A DNA stretch of 64,000 nt from Gordonia terrae (GTDB lineage Bacteria > Actinomycetota > Actinomycetes > Mycobacteriales > Mycobacteriaceae), in assembly GCF_001698225.1 (NCBI RefSeq), contig NZ_CP016594.1, positions 2,356,001 to 2,420,000 on the forward strand. Reading direction: 5' to 3'. The notes below the pieces were generated by a model that did not search any database, was not told the DNA's origin, and saw only the letters and a program-made list of their open reading frames with translations. Shown here piece by piece: positions 28,087-40,320 of the stretch (positions are counted from its first letter, which is position 1; each line of letters opens with the position of its first letter). The position numbers and the translations under genes are program-made.

Positions 28087-28545
28087 ATGACGATCGAACA
28101 GAACACCGCCGCCCCGGCACAGGCCGCGGAGCCCGCGTACACCGACCTCTGGGTCGAGCGCACCGGCACGCGCCGCTACACCGGACGCAGCTCGCGCGGT
28201 GGCGAGGTGCTGATCGGCTCACAGGATGTCGATGGTGTGTTCACCCCGGGTGAGCTGCTCAAGATCGCATTGGCAGCCTGCACCGGCATGTCCTCGGACC
28301 GGCCGCTGGCGCGTCGCCTCGGTGACGACTACGACGCGACGATCCGGGTGAGCGGCGACGCGGACCGCGACAACGAGGTCTACCCGCGCATCGAGGAGAC
28401 CCTCGAGATCGACCTGTCCGAACTCGACCCCGATGCCGCCGCGCGCCTGCTGGTCGTCGTCGAACGGGCCATCGACGCGGTGTGCACGGTCGGGCGCACG
28501 GTGAAGGCCGGTGCCGAGGTGGATCTGCGGATCGAGACGGACTGA
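28087..28545 (+). CDS. OsmC/Ohr-family protein
   Basis: A 152-residue protein of the OsmC family, which reduces organic peroxides with a Cys pair. The first Cys lies in LAACTGMSSDRPLARRLG and the second in DAVCTVGRTVKAG, the two positions used by OsmC/Ohr. The start ATG 28087 was chosen over an in-frame start at 28036 that lies inside the probable promoter. It occupies the Rv2923c position and runs into acyP 5 nt later. Whether it is a true peroxidase is not decided by sequence. Confidence 0.88.
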   Translation: MTIEQNTAAPAQAAEPAYTDLWVERTGTRRYTGRSSRGGEVLIGSQDVDGVFTPGELLKIALAACTGMSSDRPLARRLGDDYDATIRVSGDADRDNEVYPRIEETLEIDLSELDPDAAARLLVVVERAIDAVCTVGRTVKAGAEVDLRIETD

Positions 28546-28549
28546 CCCG

Positions 28550-28855
28550 ATGACCGACGAGACCCGGATTGGGGACGGCGCCGACCGCATCAGGCTGACC
28601 GCGCATGTCCACGGACACGTGCAGGGCGTGGGCTTCCGGTGGTGGACGCGGTCCCGCGCCCTCGAACTCGGTCTGGTCGGCTACGCATCGAACCAGGCCG
28701 ACGGCCGGGTGCTCGTCGTCGCCGAAGGGACACGGGACTCGGCGCTCGCCCTGCTGGAGGCGCTCCGGTCCGGCACCACGCCGGGACGGGTCGACCTGGT
28801 CGTCGAGCGTGTGGATGAACCGCGCGGGGACCTCGACGGCTTCGTCGAACGGTGA
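28550..28855 (+). CDS. acyP: Acylphosphatase
   Basis: Hydrolyses acyl phosphates such as carbamoyl phosphate. A 101-residue protein with the motif VHGHVQGVGFRWWTRSRA, containing the catalytic Arg in GVGFRWW, and GYASNQADGRVLVVAEG with the catalytic Asn. Length is standard. It lies between osmC and smc, matching Rv2922A in M. tuberculosis. Confidence 0.93.
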   Translation: MTDETRIGDGADRIRLTAHVHGHVQGVGFRWWTRSRALELGLVGYASNQADGRVLVVAEGTRDSALALLEALRSGTTPGRVDLVVERVDEPRGDLDGFVER

Positions 28856-28885
28856 GCGGAGCCCGGAACATGTCGCGATGGTGAG

Positions 28886-28891
28886 TAGTCT
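28886..28891 (+). promoter_or_regulatory. Putative -10 element of smc
   Basis: TAGTCT (TANNNT) ends 8 nt before the smc GTG. No Shine-Dalgarno is visible, so a leaderless smc-ftsY transcript is plausible. Confidence 0.4.
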
Positions 28892-28899
28892 GTACCGTC

Positions 28900-31800
28900 G
28901 TGCACCTCAAAAGCCTGACCCTGAAGGGCTTCAAGTCGTTCGCCTCGGCGACGACCCTGCGCTTCGAGCCGGGTATCACGTGCGTGGTGGGCCCCAACGG
29001 CTCCGGTAAGTCGAACGTCGTCGACGCCCTGACCTGGGTGATGGGCGAGCAGGGCGCCAAGGCGCTACGCGGCGGGAAGATGCAGGACGTCATCTTCGCC
29101 GGCACATCCGGCCGGCCGCCGCTGGGCCGCGCCGAGGTGACATTGACGATCGACAATGCCGACGGCGCGCTGCCCATCGAGTACTCCGAGGTCTCCATCA
29201 CCCGCCGGATGTTCCGCGACGGTGCCGGCGAGTACGAGATCAACGGCAGTTCGTGCCGGCTGATGGATGTGCAGGAGCTGCTCTCGGATTCGGGTATCGG
29301 CCGCGAGATGCACGTGATCGTCGGCCAGGGCCGGCTGTCGGCGATCCTCGAGTCCCGGCCCGAAGACCGCCGCGCGTTCATCGAAGAAGCCGCGGGTGTA
29401 CTCAAGCACCGCAAGCGCAAGGAAAAGGCGGTCCGCAAGCTCGACGCGATGCAGGCCAACCTCGCGCGCCTGACGGACCTGACCGCCGAACTCCGTCGCC
29501 AGCTCAAGCCGCTCGGCCGGCAGGCCGAGGTGGCACGCCGTGCCCAGACCGTGCAGGCCGACCTCCGCGACGCCCGGTTGCGTCTTGCCGCCGACGACCT
29601 CGTCACCCGCCGGACCGAGATGGCCGAACACGCCGCCGTCGAGGACGAGGTCCGTCGCAGGCAGGATGAGGTGGCCGCCGAGCTGGACCGCGCGAACGCG
29701 GAAGTGGCCGAACACGAACAGCATCTCGCCGAGATCACGCCCGCCGCGGCCGCCGCGAACCGCGCGTGGTTCCGGCTGTCGGCGCTGGCCGAGCGCGTCG
29801 ACGCGACCCGCCGGGTCGCCGCCGAACGCAGCCGGTACCTCAGTGAACCGTCCGGCGAGGCGTCCGGACCCGACCCCGACGAGCTCGACGAGCAGGCCCT
29901 CGAGGCCGCCGAACTCGAAGCCGAACTCACCGAGGGCGTCGAGATCGCCGCCGAACAGCTCGAGACCGCCAGAGAAGTCCTCGGCGAGCGCGAGTCGATC
30001 GCCGAAGCCGCCGAGGCCGCTCACCTCGCCGCCGTCCGCGCCATCGCCGACCGTCGGGAGGGATTGGCGCGTCTGGAAGGGCAGGTCGACAACCTACGGA
30101 CGCGTTCGGAGTCGGTCGACGCCGAGGCGCAACGCCTCACGAACGCGATCTCGGCGGCCACCGAGCGCGCCGAAGGTGCTGTGACGCAACAAGACTCGGC
30201 CGCCGGAGAGCTGGCGCAACTCGAGGCCGCCGAACGCGCTCTCGACGAACATCACGAACGCTGCGTCGCCGCGCTCAACCTGTCCAACGAGCGCGTCGCG
30301 ACCCTGCAGGCATCCCACCGCGAGGCCGAGCACGCCATCGCCTCGCTGTCGGCGCGGGTGGACGCGCTCGCCATGGGACTCGAACGGGGCGACGGCGGTG
30401 CCTGGTTGCTGGAGAACGCGCCCGAGGGTCTCCTGGGTCCGATGTCCGAGCTGGTCACGGTCGAGGCGGGCTTCGAGACGGCCATCGCCGGGGCGCTCGG
30501 ACCCGCCGTCGACGGCATCGTCACCGTCGACGGGATCGCCGCGGTGCGAGCGCTGGCGGCCCTCAAATCCGGCGACGGTGGACGGGCGGCGCTGATCTGC
30601 GGCGGGCTCACCGGTCCGGACCGGAAGAGTGAGGTCGCGTTGCCGGACGGGGCCAGGTGGGCCGCCTCGGTGGTCGACACCCGGCCCGAGATCCGCGGTG
30701 CCATCGACACCGTCCTGGCCGACACCGTCATCGTCGACGATCCCGCCCAGGGACTCGAACTCGCCCGCCGCCTCGGGGTGCGGGCGGTGACCCCCGCGGG
30801 CGACCGCATCTCGGCAGCGTCGGTCGAGGGGGGTTCGTCGCGCCGACCCTCCACGCTGGAGGTCCAGTCCGCGATCGATGCGGCGACCGCCGAACTCGGC
30901 GCGACGCGCCGACGCGTCGAAGAACTGGAGGCGGCGCTCGACGGTGCGCTGACCGAACAGCACGAGCGACGCGAAGCGGCCGAGGAGGCGCTCGCCGCGC
31001 TGCACGAGTCCGACGCCGGCGTCGGCGCCGCGTACGAGCAGATGGCCCGGCTCGGTCAGGAGATCCGGGCGTCGCGCGCCGAGGCCGACAAACTGACGCG
31101 CCAGCGGAACCTCCTCGAGAAGGGCCGCGCGGAGACCCTCGAATCGTTGCAGGAACTCACCGAGCGGCTTCGGCTCGCGCGCGACGAGCCCGAGGTGGGG
31201 ACCGAGATGTCGGCCGACGACTCCGAGCGCGCGACCGCATCGGCGGCGGTCGGGGTGGCGCGCAGCGCCGAGATGGAGGCGCGTCTGACGTTGCGGACCG
31301 CCGAGGAACGCCTCGCCTCGGTCCGGGGCAAGGCCGACTCGCTGCGTCGCGCCGCCCAGCGCGAGCGGGAGGCGCGCGAACGAGCCCGCCGCCAGGACGA
31401 GATCCGGCGACAGGCCGCCGGCGTCGCGGTGGCCGTCGAACGCGCGGGCGCGCAGGTCAGTGAGCGCCTCGCGGCAGCGGTGGCCTCGGCGCAGGCCGGG
31501 CGCGACGAACTCGAGGAGATCCGGACCGCACGTACCGCAACCCTGGACGAGCTCCGCGTTCGGGCGGGCGAGCTGACGACCACGCTGAACTCACTGCGCG
31601 ACACCGTCCACCGCGACGAGGTGGCGCGAGCCCAGGTCGCGCTCCGCATCGAGCAACTCGAAGAGCAGGTGCTCGAGACGTTCGCGATGGCACCCGACGA
31701 TCTGATCGCCGAATACGGCCCCGACGTGCCGATGCCCCCGTCGGCGCTGGAGATGGCCGAGTACGAGCAGGCGAGGGAACGCGGCGAGCAGGTCGTCGCG

Positions 31801-32508
31801 CCGGCGCCGATGCCGTACAACCGGGCGACCCAGGAAGCCCGCGCGAAGAAGGCGCAGAAGGACCTCAACACGCTCGGCAAGGTCAACCCGCTCGCACTCG
31901 AGGAGTTCGCCGCACTCGAGGAGCGATACAACTTCCTGTCCTCACAGCTCGAAGACGTCAAGGCGGCGCGCAAGGATCTCCTCGACGTGGTCGAGGAGGT
32001 CGACGCCCGCATCCTGCGGGTGTTCACCGAGGCCTACGCCGACGTCGAACGCGAATTCGCGCAGGTCTTCCAGACGCTGTTCCCGGGCGGCGAAGGGCGA
32101 CTGGTCCTCACCGAACCCGGCGACATGCTCACGACCGGCATCGAGGTCGAGGCGCGTCCGCCCGGCAAGAAGGTCAAGCGGCTGTCACTGCTGTCGGGTG
32201 GGGAGAAGTCGCTCACGGCCGTCGCGATGCTGGTGGCGATCTTCCGGGCACGGCCGTCACCCTTCTACGTCATGGACGAGGTCGAGGCCGCTCTCGACGA
32301 CACCAACCTGCGGCGACTCATCACATTGTTCGAGCAACTGCGGGAGAAGTCCCAGCTCATCGTCATCACCCACCAGAAGCCCACGATGGAGGTCGCGGAT
32401 GCGCTCTACGGGGTCAGCATGCGCGGCGACGGCATCACGACGGTCATCTCACAACGCATGCGCGGAGTGAACATGCCCGTCGGACAACAGGAGGACACCA
32501 GCCAGTGA
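28900..32508 (+). CDS. smc: Chromosome segregation protein SMC
   Basis: The ATPase core of the condensin-like complex (with ScpA/ScpB) that organises and segregates the nucleoid. The 1202-residue protein begins [18 protein letters not shown], has Walker [10 protein letters not shown] (31-39), the Q-loop region, two long coiled coils (~170-500 and ~660-1030) around a hinge (residues ~510-640, [10 protein letters not shown] onward), and a C-terminal head with signature [11 protein letters not shown] and Walker [14 protein letters not shown]. All parts are intact and of normal size. It overlaps ftsY by 4 nt (GTGA). Confidence 0.97.
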   Translation: MHLKSLTLKGFKSFASATTLRFEPGITCVVGPNGSGKSNVVDALTWVMGEQGAKALRGGKMQDVIFAGTSGRPPLGRAEVTLTIDNADGALPIEYSEVSITRRMFRDGAGEYEINGSSCRLMDVQELLSDSGIGREMHVIVGQGRLSAILESRPEDRRAFIEEAAGVLKHRKRKEKAVRKLDAMQANLARLTDLTAELRRQLKPLGRQAEVARRAQTVQADLRDARLRLAADDLVTRRTEMAEHAAVEDEVRRRQDEVAAELDRANAEVAEHEQHLAEITPAAAAANRAWFRLSALAERVDATRRVAAERSRYLSEPSGEASGPDPDELDEQALEAAELEAELTEGVEIAAEQLETAREVLGERESIAEAAEAAHLAAVRAIADRREGLARLEGQVDNLRTRSESVDAEAQRLTNAISAATERAEGAVTQQDSAAGELAQLEAAERALDEHHERCVAALNLSNERVATLQASHREAEHAIASLSARVDALAMGLERGDGGAWLLENAPEGLLGPMSELVTVEAGFETAIAGALGPAVDGIVTVDGIAAVRALAALKSGDGGRAALICGGLTGPDRKSEVALPDGARWAASVVDTRPEIRGAIDTVLADTVIVDDPAQGLELARRLGVRAVTPAGDRISAASVEGGSSRRPSTLEVQSAIDAATAELGATRRRVEELEAALDGALTEQHERREAAEEALAALHESDAGVGAAYEQMARLGQEIRASRAEADKLTRQRNLLEKGRAETLESLQELTERLRLARDEPEVGTEMSADDSERATASAAVGVARSAEMEARLTLRTAEERLASVRGKADSLRRAAQREREARERARRQDEIRRQAAGVAVAVERAGAQVSERLAAAVASAQAGRDELEEIRTARTATLDELRVRAGELTTTLNSLRDTVHRDEVARAQVALRIEQLEEQVLETFAMAPDDLIAEYGPDVPMPPSALEMAEYEQARERGEQVVAPAPMPYNRATQEARAKKAQKDLNTLGKVNPLALEEFAALEERYNFLSSQLEDVKAARKDLLDVVEEVDARILRVFTEAYADVEREFAQVFQTLFPGGEGRLVLTEPGDMLTTGIEVEARPPGKKVKRLSLLSGGEKSLTAVAMLVAIFRARPSPFYVMDEVEAALDDTNLRRLITLFEQLREKSQLIVITHQKPTMEVADALYGVSMRGDGITTVISQRMRGVNMPVGQQEDTSQ

Positions 32509-34082
32509 ACACCGGAATCATCATCGGCATCGTCGTCGCGGTGCTCGTCGTGATCGCGTTGATCGTGCTCGGTCTGGTGCTGTCGCGCCGCCGGCGCATC
32601 TCGCTCACCGACGAACGACAGCCAGAGGTCGTCGACGGCACGACCCGTCAGGTCGACCGGTCGGGCGGTTACCAGGCCGGGTCGGGCTTCAGTTTCAGCC
32701 GCGGGGACGCCGGTACGGCGCTCGCGGAACCGCCTGCGCGCAAGCCCGAACCCGTGCGCAAGCCGGCCGAGCCAACCGTGCGGCCGCCGGGAGATCGCAC
32801 CGACGTGGACGGTCAGCCGGGTGTCGGCGACGACGCCGCGGTCCCGCGTGACTCGATTCGACGCGGCGTCACCGACGTATCCCTTCCCGAGCCGGACACC
32901 GCCGAGCCGGACACCGTCGAGCCGGAGGCTAGCGAGCCCGGGACAGCCGAGCCCGAGGCTGCAGAGCCCGAGACGGTTGAGCCCGAGACGGTGGAACCGG
33001 AGGCCGCCCGGCCTGCGACTGCACCGCCGGACACGGTGGTTCCGGACACGGCTGAACCGGACACGGCGGAACCCGCGGCAGTCGAGCCGGAGATCGTCGA
33101 ACCCGAGACGCGGGTGCCCGACGATGTCGCGGAGGCGACCACGGCGCCGCCGCTGGACGACATCGCGCCGACGGCGGGCCGGATCGGTCGGCTGCGTGGC
33201 CGGCTGTCCCGGTCGCAGGGCGCGATCGGCAAGGGTGTGCTGGGACTCCTCGGTGCGGGCGATCTCGACGAGGAGAGCTGGGAGGAGATCGAGGACACGC
33301 TGGTGATGGCCGACCTCGGCGCCGCGACCACCGCCACCGTCGTCGAGACGTTGCGAACCGAACTCGCGGCCAATCCGGTCCGGACCGCGGGGGAGGCCCG
33401 GGCCTTGCTCAAGCGGGTCCTGATCGAGCAGCTCGACCCGACCCTCGACCGGTCGATCCGGGCGCTGCCGCACGCCGGTCGCCCCGCCGTCGTGCTCGTC
33501 GTCGGGGTCAACGGCACCGGCAAGACGACCACGACCGGCAAACTGGCGCGCGTGCTCGTCGCCGATGGTCGTCGCGTCCTGCTCGGAGCCGCCGACACCT
33601 TCCGCGCCGCCGCCGCCGATCAGCTGCAGACCTGGGGTGAGCGTGTCGGTGCCGAGATCGTGCGCGGCAAGGAACAGGCCGATCCCGCCGCGGTCGCGTT
33701 CGACGCGGTCGACCGCGGCATCGAGACGGGTGTCGACGTGGTCATGATCGACACCGCGGGCCGCCTGCACACCAAGACCGGCCTGATGGACGAGCTGGGC
33801 AAGGTCAAACGCGTCGTCGAGAAGAAGGCACCCGTCGACGAGGTGCTGCTGGTCCTCGATGCGACCGTCGGACAGAACGGCCTCATGCAGGCCCGCGTGT
33901 TCGCCGAAGTCGTGAACATCACCGGTGTGGTGTTGACGAAGCTCGACGGCACCGCGAAGGGTGGCATCGTCTTCCACGTCCAGAAGGAACTCGGGGTACC
34001 GGTCAAGCTCGTCGGGCTCGGCGAGGGAGCCGACGATCTCGCGCCGTTCGAACCGGACGCATTCGTCGACGCCCTGCTGTGA
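32505..34082 (+). CDS. ftsY: Signal recognition particle receptor FtsY
   Basis: The membrane-bound receptor for the SRP (Ffh), targeting nascent membrane proteins to the translocon. The 525-residue protein has an N-terminal membrane anchor (residues 4-26, [20 protein letters not shown]), then an acidic linker of about 180 residues dominated by Glu-Pro-(Asp/Glu)-Thr repeats, then the helical N domain and the G domain with [31 protein letters not shown] and [10 protein letters not shown]. The G domain is complete. The Pro-Glu repeat is unusually long. It is coupled to smc, as in mycobacteria. Confidence 0.97.
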   Translation: MNTGIIIGIVVAVLVVIALIVLGLVLSRRRRISLTDERQPEVVDGTTRQVDRSGGYQAGSGFSFSRGDAGTALAEPPARKPEPVRKPAEPTVRPPGDRTDVDGQPGVGDDAAVPRDSIRRGVTDVSLPEPDTAEPDTVEPEASEPGTAEPEAAEPETVEPETVEPEAARPATAPPDTVVPDTAEPDTAEPAAVEPEIVEPETRVPDDVAEATTAPPLDDIAPTAGRIGRLRGRLSRSQGAIGKGVLGLLGAGDLDEESWEEIEDTLVMADLGAATTATVVETLRTELAANPVRTAGEARALLKRVLIEQLDPTLDRSIRALPHAGRPAVVLVVGVNGTGKTTTTGKLARVLVADGRRVLLGAADTFRAAAADQLQTWGERVGAEIVRGKEQADPAAVAFDAVDRGIETGVDVVMIDTAGRLHTKTGLMDELGKVKRVVEKKAPVDEVLLVLDATVGQNGLMQARVFAEVVNITGVVLTKLDGTAKGGIVFHVQKELGVPVKLVGLGEGADDLAPFEPDAFVDALL

Positions 34083-34179
34083 ACTCCGCTGCCGCTGTGA
34101 ATTCCGAATCTGTGATCGGAAATGTCGGGTTAGACGTCGGCCGAGGAGTCTGAGAGTCGGCTCAGAGCCGAACTGGGAC

Positions 34180-34227
34180 GTTACCTGTGCGCAATACAAA
34201 CCACTCAGGGGGTTACGCGCCCGAAAC
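34180..34227 (+). promoter_or_regulatory. Two GlnR-like boxes upstream of amtB
   Basis: GTTAC-N6-GCAAT (34180-34195) and GTTAC-N6-GAAAC (34212-34227), 32 bp apart, match the actinobacterial GlnR pattern gTnAc-N6-GaAAc. GlnR activates amtB-glnB-glnD under nitrogen limitation in mycobacteria and Streptomyces, so activation here is a fair inference. The 228-bp gap 34083-34310 holds nothing else I recognise. Confidence 0.6.
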
Positions 34228-34310
34228 GTCAGGGCACCACGGCTGAAACCGACTGCCGACAATCTCTGTGGAGGCGCCGAGCCGTCGGCGCATCCTGAGG
34301 AGGTTTCGTA

Positions 34311-35660
<1,350 letters not shown>

Positions 35661-35707
35661 CGCTCGAAGCCATTCGCTACTACGCTGAATCCTGTGGAGA
35701 GGGATAA

Positions 35708-36049
<342 letters not shown>

Positions 36050-36082
36050 CGAGCCCGTGCCGCGTTGACGAACTCCCGGTGA

Positions 36083-36121
36083 ACGGCCCCGTGCCCGACG
36101 ACCAGTCGGACGCGGGGCCGT
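36083..36121 (+). terminator. Hairpin between glnB and glnD
   Basis: ACGGCCCCG (36083-36091) pairs with CGGGGCCGT (36113-36121), enclosing an inner CCGAC/GTCGG stem. There is no U-tract. It may partly terminate the amtB-glnB transcript, lowering glnD expression. Confidence 0.5.
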
Positions 36122-36160
36122 ACCGTTCGACAGCTCGAGATCATCTCTCTCCCACACACT

Positions 36161-38701
36161 TTGGAGGCAGTCGTAAGCGCCGCAGACCTGGCCAAGACCC
36201 GACGGCAACTCACCGAGTCCGGCCGCTCGGGAAAACTCGATGCACCGGCGCTGCGCCAGGTGCTCGTCGACCTGCACGAGTTCTGGCTGACCAGCAAGGG
36301 TGCCGAACTCGGCATCAAGCCGCACAGCGGTTTTGCGATCGTCGCCGTGGGCGGGCTCGGTCGCGGTGAGATGCTCCCGTACTCCGACCTCGACCTGATC
36401 CTGTTGCACGACGACATGCCCGTCGAACGGGTGTCCGAGGTGGCCGATGGGCTCTGGTATCCGTTGTGGGACGCCAACATCCCGCTCGACCACAGCGTGC
36501 GGACGGTGCCGCAGGCGCTGCAGGTCGCGGGGGAGGACGTCACCGCGGCGCTCGGCTTGCTCGAGGCCCGCCACATCGCGGGTGACGAGGATCTGTCCAC
36601 GTTGCTGATCGGCGGCGTCCGTCAGCAGTGGCGCAACGACATCCGCACCCGGTTCCCCGAAGTCGTCTCCCACGCCCAGGACCGCTGGCGGCGCGCCGGC
36701 GACATCGCGCACCGTGCCGAACCCGATCTCAAGAACGGCCGGGGCGGGTTGCGCGACGTGCAGTTGCTGGGAGCGCTGGCGATCGCGCAGCTCACCCATG
36801 GGATGGCGAGCCTGCGGCCCGACTCGCCCGGTGCCGGACCGCAGGTCGCCTACACCAGGCTCCTCGACATCCGCACCGAGTTGCATCGCATCGCCGGGCG
36901 TCCCCGCGAGCACGTGCAGGCGCAGGACGCCGACGAGATCGGGGCAGCACTCCGGATCGGGGACCGGTTCGACCTCGCGCGGGTCATCAGCGACTCGGCC
37001 CGCACCATCAGCTACTCCATCGACGCCGGCCTGCGGACAGCAGGCAACGCCCTGCCGCGTCGCGGTCTGGCCAAGCTGCGGCGCTCGCCGCTGCGTCGTC
37101 CGCTCGACGAGGGCGTCGTCGAGCACAGCGGCGAGATCGTGTTGGCGCGCAACGCGATCCCGAGCAAGGACCCGGGACTCATCCTGCGGGTGGCGGCGGC
37201 GTCGGCACGCACCGGTCTGCCGATCGGCGCATCGACGCTGAGCCGACTCGCCGACTACGCGCCGGAACTGCGTGAGCCGTGGCCGGCCGAGGCGCGCAGC
37301 GACCTGCTGGTGCTGCTCAGTTCGGGGCACCACATGGTGGATCCGATCGAGGCCCTCGACCGCACGGGTCTGTGGGGCCGGCTGCTGCCGGAGTGGGGCG
37401 CCGTCCGCGACCTGCCGCCCCGCGACGCCATCCACACCTGGACCGTCGACCGTCACCTCGTGGAGACCGCCGCGTACGCGAGCGCGATGACCACGCGGGT
37501 GTCCCGGCCCGATCTCCTCGTACTCGGCGCGCTCATCCACGATCTGGGCAAGGGGCGGGGTGCCGATCACAGCATCGTCGGCGCGGATCTGGCCGTTCAG
37601 GTCGGCAACCGGTTCGGGCTCTGGCCCCAGGACGTGACGATCCTGTCGGACATGGTCCGGCATCACCTGCTGCTGCCCCAGGTCGCCACCCGCCGCGACC
37701 TCGACGACCCCGCCACGGCCGAGTCCGTCGTCGAGACCCTCGGGCACAACCGTGTTCTCCTGGAACTCCTTGCCGCACTCGCCGAGGCGGACTCGCTCGC
37801 CACCGGACCGGGGGTGTGGGGGGAGTGGAAGGCCTCGCTGATCCTCGACCTCGTCCGCCGGTCGATGCGGCTCATCGACGGGGAGAAGCCGAGCGCTCCC
37901 GACCCGCTGACCGCCGAGCAGCTCGCGACCGCGGCCGAAGGTGATTTCGCAGTGCGGCTCGTCCGGGCCGAGGGCCAGCACACCTATCGCGTCACCATGG
38001 TCGCGCCCGATCAGCCCGGCCTGTTGTCGAAGATGGCCGGGGTCCTCGCCCTCGGCGGGCTGCGGTCGCACTCCGCCTGCGCTCAGAGCGCCGACGGCAA
38101 GGCGATCAACTCGTTCCTCGTGGTGCCGATGTTCGGCAGTCCGCCCGATGCCGGACTGCTGCGCCAGCAGCTCATCGCCGCGATCGACGGCAAGATCGAC
38201 GTCCTCGCGCGGCTCGACGCGCGCGAACGGGACTCGCCGGTCCCGACGATCGGCACGGTTACCACGATCCCCGGCACCGTCGTGACCATCGGCGCCAGCG
38301 CCGGCAGCACCGATCCCGAGGTGGACGGGGCAGGCCATCCGAAGAACGCGGTTCCCGCGCTGTTCGCCGTCGCGCCGCCACGGGTGACGTGGCTCGAGGC
38401 GCCGGCGGGGCAGGCAGTGCTCGAGGTCCGCTCGGACGACCGGATCGGCCTGCTCAGCCGGGTCAGCGCGGTCCTGGAACGGCACGGCGCCGACATCCGG
38501 TGGGCCAAGGTCGCGACCCTGGGTGCGACCGGCGTGGACATCTTCGGCCTGCGACTGGCGACCGACACCGACGCCGCACGGGCGGAGCTGGCCGACGCCG
38601 TCGTGGCGGTCTGCCCGCCTCCGCAACCGGTGCGCGAGGAAGACGGCGACGGGCCGCAGTCCTACGGCGGGACCGGGCGGTCCGGAGTGCCGATCTCCTA
38701 G
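36161..38701 (+). CDS. glnD: PII nucleotidyltransferase GlnD
   Basis: Modifies and demodifies PII at Tyr51 in response to glutamine. The 846-residue protein has the nucleotidyltransferase motif GGLGRGEMLPYSDLDLI (64-80; Asp76 and Asp78 bind metal), an HD phosphohydrolase domain (LGALIHDLGKGRGADHS) and two C-terminal ACT domains (YRVTMVAPDQPGLL and VLEVRSDDRIGLLSRV). The only start consistent with homologues is TTG at 36161, since mycobacterial GlnD also begins M-E-A; GGAGG falls inside the codons after it, so it cannot serve as its Shine-Dalgarno sequence. Confidence 0.95.
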   Translation: MEAVVSAADLAKTRRQLTESGRSGKLDAPALRQVLVDLHEFWLTSKGAELGIKPHSGFAIVAVGGLGRGEMLPYSDLDLILLHDDMPVERVSEVADGLWYPLWDANIPLDHSVRTVPQALQVAGEDVTAALGLLEARHIAGDEDLSTLLIGGVRQQWRNDIRTRFPEVVSHAQDRWRRAGDIAHRAEPDLKNGRGGLRDVQLLGALAIAQLTHGMASLRPDSPGAGPQVAYTRLLDIRTELHRIAGRPREHVQAQDADEIGAALRIGDRFDLARVISDSARTISYSIDAGLRTAGNALPRRGLAKLRRSPLRRPLDEGVVEHSGEIVLARNAIPSKDPGLILRVAAASARTGLPIGASTLSRLADYAPELREPWPAEARSDLLVLLSSGHHMVDPIEALDRTGLWGRLLPEWGAVRDLPPRDAIHTWTVDRHLVETAAYASAMTTRVSRPDLLVLGALIHDLGKGRGADHSIVGADLAVQVGNRFGLWPQDVTILSDMVRHHLLLPQVATRRDLDDPATAESVVETLGHNRVLLELLAALAEADSLATGPGVWGEWKASLILDLVRRSMRLIDGEKPSAPDPLTAEQLATAAEGDFAVRLVRAEGQHTYRVTMVAPDQPGLLSKMAGVLALGGLRSHSACAQSADGKAINSFLVVPMFGSPPDAGLLRQQLIAAIDGKIDVLARLDARERDSPVPTIGTVTTIPGTVVTIGASAGSTDPEVDGAGHPKNAVPALFAVAPPRVTWLEAPAGQAVLEVRSDDRIGLLSRVSAVLERHGADIRWAKVATLGATGVDIFGLRLATDTDAARAELADAVVAVCPPPQPVREEDGDGPQSYGGTGRSGVPIS

Positions 38702-38738
38702 CTGTTCGGTCCCGGGACCCACATGGAAGGATGGGGCC

Positions 38739-40316
38739 ATGTTCGATTCCCTCTCCGACCGGTTGACCGGTGCCCTGAAGGACCTGCGTGGCAAGGGGCG
38801 GCTCTCCGACGCCGACATCGACCGCACCTGTCGCGAGATCCGGCTCGCCCTGCTCGAGGCGGATGTCTCGCTCGCCGTGGTCCGGTCCTTCATCGCCCGG
38901 ATCAAGGAGCGAGCGAAGGGCGCAGAGGTCTCCGCGGCGCTGAACCCGGCGCAGACGGTCGTCAAGATCGTCAACGAGGAACTCATCGGCATCCTCGGCG
39001 GCGAGACCCGCCGCGTGCGGTTCGCCAAGAACCCGCCGACCGTCATCATGCTGGCCGGCCTGCAGGGCGCGGGTAAGACGACCCTCGCCGGAAAGCTGGG
39101 CAACTGGCTCAAGCAGCAGGGTCACACGCCCCTGCTCGTCGCCTGTGACCTGCAGCGTCCGGGGGCCGTGTCGCAGCTCCAGATCGTCGGCGAACGCGCC
39201 GGCGTCCCGGTGTTCGCGCCCCATCCGGGCACGAGCGTCGGCGGCGACGGCGTCCTCGGTGTGACCTCGGGCGATCCGGTCTCGGTCGCGCAGGCAGGCG
39301 TGGACGAGGCGCGGGCCAAGCACTACGACGTCGTGGTCATCGACACCGCCGGTCGCCTGGGTATCGACGCGGAGCTGATGAAGCAGGCGTCCGACATCCG
39401 GGATGCGACCTCGCCCGACGAGGTGCTCTTCGTCGTCGACGCCATGATCGGTCAGGACGCGGTGACCACCGCCGAGGCGTTCGCCGACGGTGTGGGGTTC
39501 ACCGGAGTCGTGCTGACCAAGCTCGACGGTGACGCACGCGGTGGTGCGGCGCTGTCGGTGCGCGAGGTGACCGGCCAGCCGATCATGTTCGCGTCCTCGG
39601 GCGAGAAGCTCGAGGACTTCGACGTCTTCCACCCCGACCGCATGGCCAGCCGCATCCTCGGCATGGGCGACGTGCTGTCCCTCATCGAGCAGGCCGAACA
39701 GCACTGGGATGCCGAACAGGCCGAGGCCGCGGCCGCCAAGATCACGCAGGGCGAGCTCACCCTCGAGGACTTCCTCGACCAGATGCTGATGATCCGCAAG
39801 ATGGGACCCATCGGCAACATCCTGGGCATGTTGCCCGGCGCGGGCCAGATGAAGGACGCGCTGTCGCAGGTCGACGACAAGCAGCTCGACCGGGTGCAGG
39901 CGATCATCCGCGGCATGACGCCCGCCGAGCGTGACAATCCGAAGATCATCAACGCCTCCCGCCGCATCCGGATCGCGAACGGCTCGGGGGTGACGGTCAG
40001 CGAGGTCAACCAGCTCGTCGATCGGTTCTTCGAGGCCCGCAAGATGATGGCGCAGATGTCGGGACGCATGGGCATGGGCGGGATGAACCGCAAGTCCAAC
40101 CGCAAGAAGGGCAAGGGCAAGAAGGGCGGCGGAAAGAAGAGCACCGGCCGCGGCCCCACGCCGCCGAAGGTCCGCGGCGGCTTCCCGGGCATGCCCGGGG
40201 GAATGCCGGCCGGGTTCCCGGACCTGTCGAACATGCCGGCCGGCCTCGACCAGCTGCCGCCGGGACTCGAAGGTCTCGACGTGTCGCAGTTCCAGCAGCC
40301 CAAGAAGAAGAAATAG
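38739..40316 (+). CDS. ffh: Signal recognition particle protein Ffh
   Basis: The GTPase of the SRP, which binds signal sequences on the ribosome and docks with FtsY. 525 residues from ATG 38739 (AAGGA upstream). N domain first, then the G domain with GLQGAGKTTLAGKL, DLQRPGAVSQL, DTAGRLGID and TKLDGDARGG, then the Met-rich M domain (FLDQMLMIRKMGPIGNILGM) with the RNA-binding helix GSGVTVSEVN. The C-terminal tail is rich in Lys, Gly and Pro, ending KKKK. The order glnD-ffh-amidohydrolase is as in mycobacteria. No 4.5S RNA gene was noticed. Confidence 0.97.
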   Translation: MFDSLSDRLTGALKDLRGKGRLSDADIDRTCREIRLALLEADVSLAVVRSFIARIKERAKGAEVSAALNPAQTVVKIVNEELIGILGGETRRVRFAKNPPTVIMLAGLQGAGKTTLAGKLGNWLKQQGHTPLLVACDLQRPGAVSQLQIVGERAGVPVFAPHPGTSVGGDGVLGVTSGDPVSVAQAGVDEARAKHYDVVVIDTAGRLGIDAELMKQASDIRDATSPDEVLFVVDAMIGQDAVTTAEAFADGVGFTGVVLTKLDGDARGGAALSVREVTGQPIMFASSGEKLEDFDVFHPDRMASRILGMGDVLSLIEQAEQHWDAEQAEAAAAKITQGELTLEDFLDQMLMIRKMGPIGNILGMLPGAGQMKDALSQVDDKQLDRVQAIIRGMTPAERDNPKIINASRRIRIANGSGVTVSEVNQLVDRFFEARKMMAQMSGRMGMGGMNRKSNRKKGKGKKGGGKKSTGRGPTPPKVRGGFPGMPGGMPAGFPDLSNMPAGLDQLPPGLEGLDVSQFQQPKKKK

Positions 40317-40320
40317 TCAC

